DNA from: Rathayibacter sp. VKM Ac-2759
GTDB lineage: Bacteria > Actinomycetota > Actinomycetes > Actinomycetales > Microbacteriaceae
Assembly: GCF_009834225.1 (NCBI RefSeq)
Contig: NZ_CP047176.1
Location: 2,170,001-2,234,000, forward strand
Reading direction: 5' to 3'
DNA length: 64,000 nt
A program made the translations under genes and the position numbers. Positions 59,590 through 64,000 of this stretch are shown in pieces (position 1 is the stretch's first letter; each line of letters starts with the position of its first letter). Under the pieces are notes generated by a model. The model made no database searches and was not told where the DNA came from. It worked only from the letters and a program-made list of their open reading frames with translations.

Positions 59590-59608
59590 ACCCGATCCGA
59601 CGCCTTCT

Positions 59609-59803
59609 GCACTCCCCCGGCCGCGCGAAGCGCGCCGCCCTGCACTCCCCCGGCCGCGCGAAGCGCGCCGCCCTGCACTCCCCGGCCGCGCGAAGCGCGC
59701 CGCCCTGCACTCCCCGGCCGCGCGAAGCGCGCCGCCTGCACCTGCTCGCCCGCGCGAAGCGCGCCGCCCTGCACTCCACCCGCTCGCGCACAGCGCCCCG
59801 CCC
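59609..59803. repeat. tandem 31-33 bp repeat, about six copies
   Basis: Units start at 59609, 59642, 59675, 59707, 59738 and (degenerate) 59771. Each holds GCACTCCCCCGGCCGCGCG, then AAGCGCGCCGCCCT. Each unit contains a GCGCG-AA-GCGCGC palindrome that on the minus strand gives a TTCG-loop hairpin. The rest of the gene-free stretch 59393-59998 holds the cofD hairpin and a TACGGT (59949-59954) likely serving the STAS gene. Confidence 0.85.
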
Positions 59804-59998
59804 CGCACTCCCGCCGCCCGACCCCCACCCCCGCACACCACCCGCAGGCCCCGCCCGACCGCGCCAGGGCAGACGACCGGAAGCCCGGAGAACACGGCGG
59901 AGACGGGGGCGAGCCGACACGGGAGAGCGGCGGCCTCCGATCCCTTGTACGGTCGGGGTCGGACGGCCACGGTACCGACCCGCCACCAGGAGGACTCC

Positions 59999-60331
59999 AT
60001 GCAGCTCAGCACCGAGAAGATCGAGCCCGACATCGTCGTCGTCCGGCCCGTCGGCCGCCTCGATCTCACGAGCGCGACCGAGTTCGAGGCCGTGGTCCTG
60101 CGGGCGATCACCGACGGCGATCTGCGGATCGTCGTGGACCTCTCCGGCGTCGGCTTCCTCGACTCCTCGGGTCTCGGCGCACTGGTCGCGTGCCTCAAGG
60201 AGGCGCGTCGCGCGGGCGGTGACATCCGGTTGGCCTCCCCCGGCGAGCAGCCGACGATGGTGCTCCGCCTGTCGAACCTCGACCGCCTGCTCGCGACCGT
60301 CGAGAGCGTCGAGGACGCCTACCGTGTCTGA
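59999..60331 (+). CDS. STAS-domain anti-sigma factor antagonist
   Basis: The 110 residues are an RsbV/SpoIIAA-type STAS domain, with RPVGRLDLTSATEFEA at 16-31 and the phosphorylation motif VGFLDSSGLGALVACL (Ser of DSSGL). GGAGGA precedes ATG 59999. It would be phosphorylated by the downstream kinase and dephosphorylated by the PP2C phosphatase, releasing a bound partner. Overlaps the kinase gene by 8 bp. Confidence 0.93.
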   Translation: MQLSTEKIEPDIVVVRPVGRLDLTSATEFEAVVLRAITDGDLRIVVDLSGVGFLDSSGLGALVACLKEARRAGGDIRLASPGEQPTMVLRLSNLDRLLATVESVEDAYRV

Positions 60332-60737
60332 GCGCTCGCTGGTCATCCGGACCCCTCCGGACGACGGCGTGACCGCCGTGCACGACGCGCTGAGCGAGAT
60401 CTGGGCGGAGTCGCCCGGGGTCGGCTCCTGGGACCGCATGGCGTTCGAGACCGCTCTCGCCGAGCTGACCTCGAACGTCGTGCAGCACGCGCACTCGACC
60501 CGTCACACGATCTGCGTCATCCGGATCAGCGTCGACGAGCACGAGCTGAAGGCCGTGCTGAACGACTCCGCTGCGGCCGCCGACGTCGACGTCAGCGAGC
60601 CCCGCGACATGCCCGACGAGTGGGCCGAGGCCGGCCGCGGCATCCCGTTCATCCAGGCGCTCGTGACCCGGTTCGAGTACAGCCGCGTCGACGGCCGGAA
60701 CATCTGGTCGATCGTCCGAGAGCGGCGCCAGTCGTGA
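60324..60737 (+). CDS. RsbW-like ATP-binding anti-sigma factor/serine kinase
   Basis: The 137-residue GHKL ATPase has the N box ETALAELTSNVVQHA (about 46-60) and the G box EAGRGIPFIQALV. It likely phosphorylates the STAS protein and holds a sigma factor or other target. No sigma factor gene is next to it, so the target is elsewhere or different. GTG 60324 and its stop overlap STAS and phosphatase genes. Confidence 0.9.
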   Translation: MSERSLVIRTPPDDGVTAVHDALSEIWAESPGVGSWDRMAFETALAELTSNVVQHAHSTRHTICVIRISVDEHELKAVLNDSAAAADVDVSEPRDMPDEWAEAGRGIPFIQALVTRFEYSRVDGRNIWSIVRERRQS

Positions 60738-61888
60738 TCGACGAGCGCGAGCGCGTCCGTCTGGCCGCCGTCGCGTCGCTCGACTTCTCGGGGTCGGGGC
60801 CGCAGGAGCGCTTCGACCGGATCACCCGGGTGGCACGCCAGCTGCTCAACGTCCCGTCGGCCGAGATCAACATCATCGAGGAGTCGACGCAGTTCACGAA
60901 GTCGCCGCAGCGGCCCGCTCACTCCGATCGCATCGCGCGCGCCGACTCGATCTGCGACGTCACCGTCCAGCAGCCGGATCTCCTCGTCATCGAGGACGCC
61001 TCCGCCGACGCGCGCTTCGCCCAGCGCGGTTCGGTGACCGGCGACACCCACCTGCGGTTCTACGCCGGCCGCCCGCTGACGGTCGGCGACGGCGTCCGCG
61101 TCGGGACGATCTGCGTCTTCGACCGGGTCCCCCGCGACTTCTCCGAGGAGGAGGGACGCGTCCTCGAGGAGCTCGGGCGGTGGGCGGAGCGCGAGCTGCG
61201 CGAGATCGCCTCGGCGAGCCGTGCTGCCGAGCTGCAGCGGCGCCTCCGCCCGGCTGCTCTCGTCGTCGACGGCTGGAGCGTCGCCGGCTCGACGCTGCCC
61301 GCTCACGACGTCGCGGGCGACTACGCGTCGTGGCGGTCGGTCGACGACGGCATCGCGCTCGAGGTGGTCGACGTGATGGGCAAGGGGACGGGAGCGGCCA
61401 TCATCGCCGCCGCGATCCGGTCCGCGTTCCAGGCCAGGCCGGAGGCGGCGCCCGCTGCCGCCGTCGACGCCGTCAACGCGCAGCTGCTCGAGGATCTGAC
61501 GGCCACGGCGACCTTCGCGACCGCCTTCATCGGACGGATCGATCTCGCGGCCGGTTCGGTCTCGTTCGTCGACGCCGGGCACGGCCTCTCGCTCCTCGTC
61601 CGCGCCGACGGTTCGGTCGAGCGGCTCAGCACCGCAGGGCTCCCGCTGGGCATCGACAGCGACGTCGAGTGGGAGGAGGCGCAGCGGACCCTCCACCCCG
61701 GCGACGCCCTGTTCTCCTGCAGCGACGGCGTGCTCGACCTGTACGACGGCACGCTCGGAGCCCTCGATCACCTCGCCGAGCTGGTCTGCCGTCTCGGGGA
61801 CGAGGAGCTGTTCGACCACCTCGCCGAGCTCGCGCTCAGCACCGACGTCCAGGACGATGTGACAGCGTTGGTGGTGCGGCGGCGCTGA
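60734..61888 (+). CDS. GAF-domain PP2C-type serine phosphatase (SpoIIE/RsbU-like)
   Basis: The 384 residues have an N-terminal GAF sensor domain (about 20-150; VRVGTICVFDRVPRDFSEEE). The C-terminal PP2C/SpoIIE phosphatase domain has HDVAGDYASW, DVMGKGTGAAI, DAGHGLSLL and SCSDGVLDLYDG. These metal-binding Asp/Gly motifs are intact. It completes the STAS-kinase-phosphatase switch, with input probably through the GAF domain. GTGA overlap with the kinase gene. A heme or ligand for GAF is not evident. Confidence 0.93.
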   Translation: MIDERERVRLAAVASLDFSGSGPQERFDRITRVARQLLNVPSAEINIIEESTQFTKSPQRPAHSDRIARADSICDVTVQQPDLLVIEDASADARFAQRGSVTGDTHLRFYAGRPLTVGDGVRVGTICVFDRVPRDFSEEEGRVLEELGRWAERELREIASASRAAELQRRLRPAALVVDGWSVAGSTLPAHDVAGDYASWRSVDDGIALEVVDVMGKGTGAAIIAAAIRSAFQARPEAAPAAAVDAVNAQLLEDLTATATFATAFIGRIDLAAGSVSFVDAGHGLSLLVRADGSVERLSTAGLPLGIDSDVEWEEAQRTLHPGDALFSCSDGVLDLYDGTLGALDHLAELVCRLGDEELFDHLAELALSTDVQDDVTALVVRRR

Positions 61889-61940
61889 CCGCGTCGGCGG
61901 TCGCCGCCTCCCCCTGAACGTGAACGGAAGGACCATCGTC

Positions 61941-62822
61941 ATGCCCGGAGCCCTCGTCCTCGCCGGAGGCGGCCTCGCCGGAATCGCGTGGGAGCTCGGT
62001 GTCGTCCGCGGCATCGCCGACGCGTCGCCCGAGACGGCCGGGCTCCTGCTCGACCCGGAGACGACCTTCGTCGGCACCTCGGCCGGCTCCGCGGTCGCCG
62101 CTCAGCTGAGCACCTCCGTCGGTCTGGACGAGTCGTACGCCGCGCAGCTGCGCGAGGAGTCCGCCGAGATCGGCGCCGATGTCGACGCGCTGGCGCTGCA
62201 GGCGCTGTTCGCCGCGGCGATCGAGGGCGCGACGAGTCCCGAGGACGCGCGGCGCCGCATCGGCACCCTCGCGCTCGAGACCGCGACCCTGCCCGAGGAG
62301 ACGCGGCGGGCCGTGATCGCCGCCCGGGTCGCCGACGCCGGCTGGCCCGAGCGCCGCCTCCTGATCACCGCCGTCGACACGGCGACCGGCGCACTCGAGG
62401 TCTTCGACCGCGAGAGCGGCGTCGAGCTCGTCGACGCGATCTCGGCCAGCTGCGCGGTGCCCGGAGTCTGGCCGCCCGTCACCATCGCGGGCGTGCGGTA
62501 CATGGACGGCGGCGTCCGCTCGGGGAGCAACGCCGATCTCGCCGCGGGCGCCGAGTGGGTCGTGGTCATCACCCCGCTGCCCGGTGTCGGCGCTCCCGGT
62601 GTGGGGACCCTGCCGACCGGTGAGCTCGACGCCCTCGAGGGCTCGCGCGTCGAGGTCGTGTACGCCGACGAGGCGTCCGTCGCCGCGTTCGGCCCGAACT
62701 CGCTCGACCCCGCCGTCCGTGCCGCCTCGGCCGAGGCCGGTCGTGCGCAGGGCGCGCGCATCGCCTCGCGGATCGCCGCACTGGTCGGCGCCGACGAGGC
62801 CGATCAGCGGCGCACGGCGTAG
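61941..62822 (+). CDS. patatin-like phospholipase
   Basis: The 293-residue protein has the oxyanion motif GGGLAGIAWELG (about 10-21), nucleophile GTSAG (Ser about 41) and the catalytic Asp in MDGGVRSGSNADLAAGA. ATG 61941 follows GGAAGG; GTG 61920 is a longer alternative. It lies 52 bp after the phosphatase gene, so it may be in the same operon and be an output of the switch. No signal peptide, so cytoplasmic or peripheral. Its 3' end overlaps the reductase gene by 19 bp, convergently. Confidence 0.88.
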   Translation: MPGALVLAGGGLAGIAWELGVVRGIADASPETAGLLLDPETTFVGTSAGSAVAAQLSTSVGLDESYAAQLREESAEIGADVDALALQALFAAAIEGATSPEDARRRIGTLALETATLPEETRRAVIAARVADAGWPERRLLITAVDTATGALEVFDRESGVELVDAISASCAVPGVWPPVTIAGVRYMDGGVRSGSNADLAAGAEWVVVITPLPGVGAPGVGTLPTGELDALEGSRVEVVYADEASVAAFGPNSLDPAVRAASAEAGRAQGARIASRIAALVGADEADQRRTA

Positions 62823-63364
62823 CGGAGGTAGACGGTCCCGTCGGGGAACCGGCGCTCCTCGAGCAGGTCGAGCGCGACCTTCAGACCGGGAGGGAACACG
62901 GGAGTGCCCCCGCCGACGGCGACCGGGACGACGAACCAGCGGATCTCGTCGACGATCCCGGCCAGGAGTGCGGTCGCGGCGAGCCCGGCTCCCCCGATGG
63001 AGGTGTCGTGGTCGCGGGAGCGCGCCTCGGCGGCGACGACGGCCGGGTCGAACTCCTGCTCGCGCCGGGTGCGTCGCGTGGTGATCGCGGACAGCGTCCT
63101 CGAGTAGACGATCTTGTCCGCCGCCTGCCAGTGCCTCTGGAAGTCGTCGATGAAGGCGAACTCCTTCGCCAGCTCGAAGCCCGTGTCCCAGTCGCGCATG
63201 GTCTCGTACATGCGACGTCCGAAGAGCATCGTCCCGACGGACGCCTCGCTCTCGTTGATGAAGCGGTGCACCGCGGGGCGCGGTTCCGCCCAGGTGAATC
63301 CGCCCGACTCGTCGGCGGTGAAGCCGTCGAGCGATGCGATAGCGCTGTAGACGAGCGCGCCCAC
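62804..63364 (-). CDS. DHFR-like (RibD C-terminal domain) reductase
   Basis: The 186 residues match the stand-alone YyaP/RibD-C family: VYSAIASLDGFTAD at the N-terminus, TMLFGRRMYETMRDW, and the nucleotide-binding SIGGAGLAATALLAG with VPVAVGGGTPVF. AGGAGG precedes GTG 63364. NADPH-dependent reductase of unknown substrate, not classical DHFR or RibD by size. Convergent overlap with the patatin gene. Confidence 0.88.
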   Translation of the reverse strand: MGALVYSAIASLDGFTADESGGFTWAEPRPAVHRFINESEASVGTMLFGRRMYETMRDWDTGFELAKEFAFIDDFQRHWQAADKIVYSRTLSAITTRRTRREQEFDPAVVAAEARSRDHDTSIGGAGLAATALLAGIVDEIRWFVVPVAVGGGTPVFPPGLKVALDLLEERRFPDGTVYLRYAVRR

Positions 63365-63622
63365 GTCGGCCTCCTCTGCGGGAGGCTTCGGGTTCCACCC
63401 ACCTCGCGAGGTTAAACCTGAGAGCGCTCTCCTTCAACCACATCCGGACGCCGGGACGGGAATCGGCGGAGCTGCGCCCGCAGGAGTCGCGGATCCCGGA
63501 CCGTCGGCGAGCCGGACGGCTCAGGACGGCGTCCGCCGGGTGGCCCGTCCGCCGGCCGCTCCTCGGCGCGCGGGACCGCGTACGGTGGGGAGGTCGCAGA
63601 GCGCGGCCGTGGAGGGTTCCGG

Positions 63623-63967
63623 ATGAAGATCAGTCAGCTGCGTCATTTCGTGGTGGTCGCCGAGGAGCTCCACTTCGTGCGCGCCGCCGAGAAGCTCGGG
63701 ATCTCGCGGAAGAGGCTCGACTCCTCCGTCGAGGCCGTCGAGCTCGACGACGGCCGCGTCCTCTTCGAGCCCGGAGCCGCCGCCACCACTCTCACCGCGG
63801 CCGGCCGCCAGCGTCTCGCCTCCGCGCGCGAGGAGCTCGCCGCTCTCGGCGCCGAGGAGGCCGCACCGCCCAAGAGCGGAGGCAAGGCCAAGGCATCCAA
63901 GGGCACCGGCCGCGCCCCGATCGTCAAGGGCCAGCCGAAGCCGTACAAGCGCCGCCAGTCCCGCTGA
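63623..63967 (+). CDS. stand-alone LysR-type HTH protein with basic tail
   Basis: The 114 residues begin as a LysR N-terminal HTH (MKISQLRHFVVVAEELHFVRAAEKLG). The frame then goes straight to a wing-like VLFE and TLTAAGRQRLASAREELA, without the effector domain. The tail is Lys/Gly/Pro/Arg-rich (KSGGKAKASKGTG, KPYKRRQSR). GGAGGG precedes ATG 63623. It could be a nucleoid-type or dominant-negative DNA-binding protein. Clear stop, no sign of a downstream LysR domain before the window ends. Confidence 0.75.
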   Translation: MKISQLRHFVVVAEELHFVRAAEKLGISRKRLDSSVEAVELDDGRVLFEPGAAATTLTAAGRQRLASAREELAALGAEEAAPPKSGGKAKASKGTGRAPIVKGQPKPYKRRQSR

Positions 63968-64000
63968 CGCGCCACCTCAGCACGGCGGCACCGCAGTGAT

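Noticed and set aside
59609..59803. Possible CRISPR array
   Set aside because: Units are back to back with no unique spacers, and no cas gene is in the window.
1..64000. tRNA, rRNA, riboswitch or tmRNA genes
   Set aside because: I found no cloverleaf pattern, rRNA-like conserved block or known riboswitch core on either strand; reading by eye cannot fully exclude small RNAs.

Overview
The window is a chromosomal segment of a high-GC actinobacterium. The gene set and order (rpmF-rnc-mutM, smc, ftsY, ffh; a cysteine-free L32; an F420-type cofD; GTG starts and 4-bp ATGA/GTGA overlaps throughout) best fit Micrococcales, probably Microbacteriaceae. That placement is inference. I see no rRNA, tRNA, CRISPR array, prophage or transposase.

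Layout. 1-5.0 kb: ffh, then lipB-lipA divergently, a decayed MNT/HepT-type locus, and ftsY. 5.1-11.6 kb: an arabinoside-utilisation cassette (LacI regulator, ABC binding protein, two permeases, GH51 arabinofuranosidase). It is bracketed by a second, truncated copy of the 3' end of smc. 11.6-15.1 kb: smc itself. 15-21 kb: small membrane and hypothetical proteins, a frameshifted MarR-like gene, a UbiB-type kinase and a GNAT protein. 20.7-25.9 kb: molybdenum cofactor genes (moeB, moaD, moaA, moeA, moaC, mog, moaE). 26-47 kb: a purine-ring catabolic island. It holds xanthine dehydrogenase, XdhC, a MocA-like enzyme, two purine deaminases, urate oxidase, HIU hydrolase, OHCU decarboxylase, allantoinase, allantoate amidohydrolase, PucG aminotransferase, PucR and RpiR regulators, an IscU-like scaffold, an amidase and an acetamidase/formamidase homologue. 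48-50.6 kb: mutM, rnc, rpmF and DUF177. 50.9-58.2 kb: a NitT/TauT-type ABC transporter with an F420/FMN-type oxidoreductase, a hydantoinase and a nitrilase-superfamily amidohydrolase, next to divergent cofD. 60-62.8 kb: a partner-switching cassette (STAS, RsbW-like kinase, GAF-PP2C phosphatase) with a patatin-like gene. 62.8-64 kb: a DHFR-like reductase and a stand-alone LysR-type HTH protein.

How the genes work together. Guanine and 8-oxoguanine are deaminated. Xanthine is oxidised to urate by a Mo enzyme whose cofactor genes lie next door. Urate then passes through HIU, OHCU, allantoin and allantoate to ureidoglycine, which PucG transaminates. The step after PucG is not obvious, and the two neighbouring amidases are candidates for it. 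A second cassette looks like uptake and opening of a hydantoin- or dihydropyrimidine-type ring.

Main new observations. (1) A shared promoter architecture on the nitrogen genes: a GAAAC half-site in two boxes 11 bp apart, then a constant 10-bp gap, then a TANNNT -10. (2) A 14-bp repeat with 19-bp periodicity around CTGCAG at four intergenic loci. (3) Duplication of the smc 3' end around the arabinoside cassette. (4) A recurring TANNNT-N6-start leaderless promoter pattern. (5) A purine/Moco island that splits the conserved rpmF-rnc-mutM-smc-ftsY-ffh strand.
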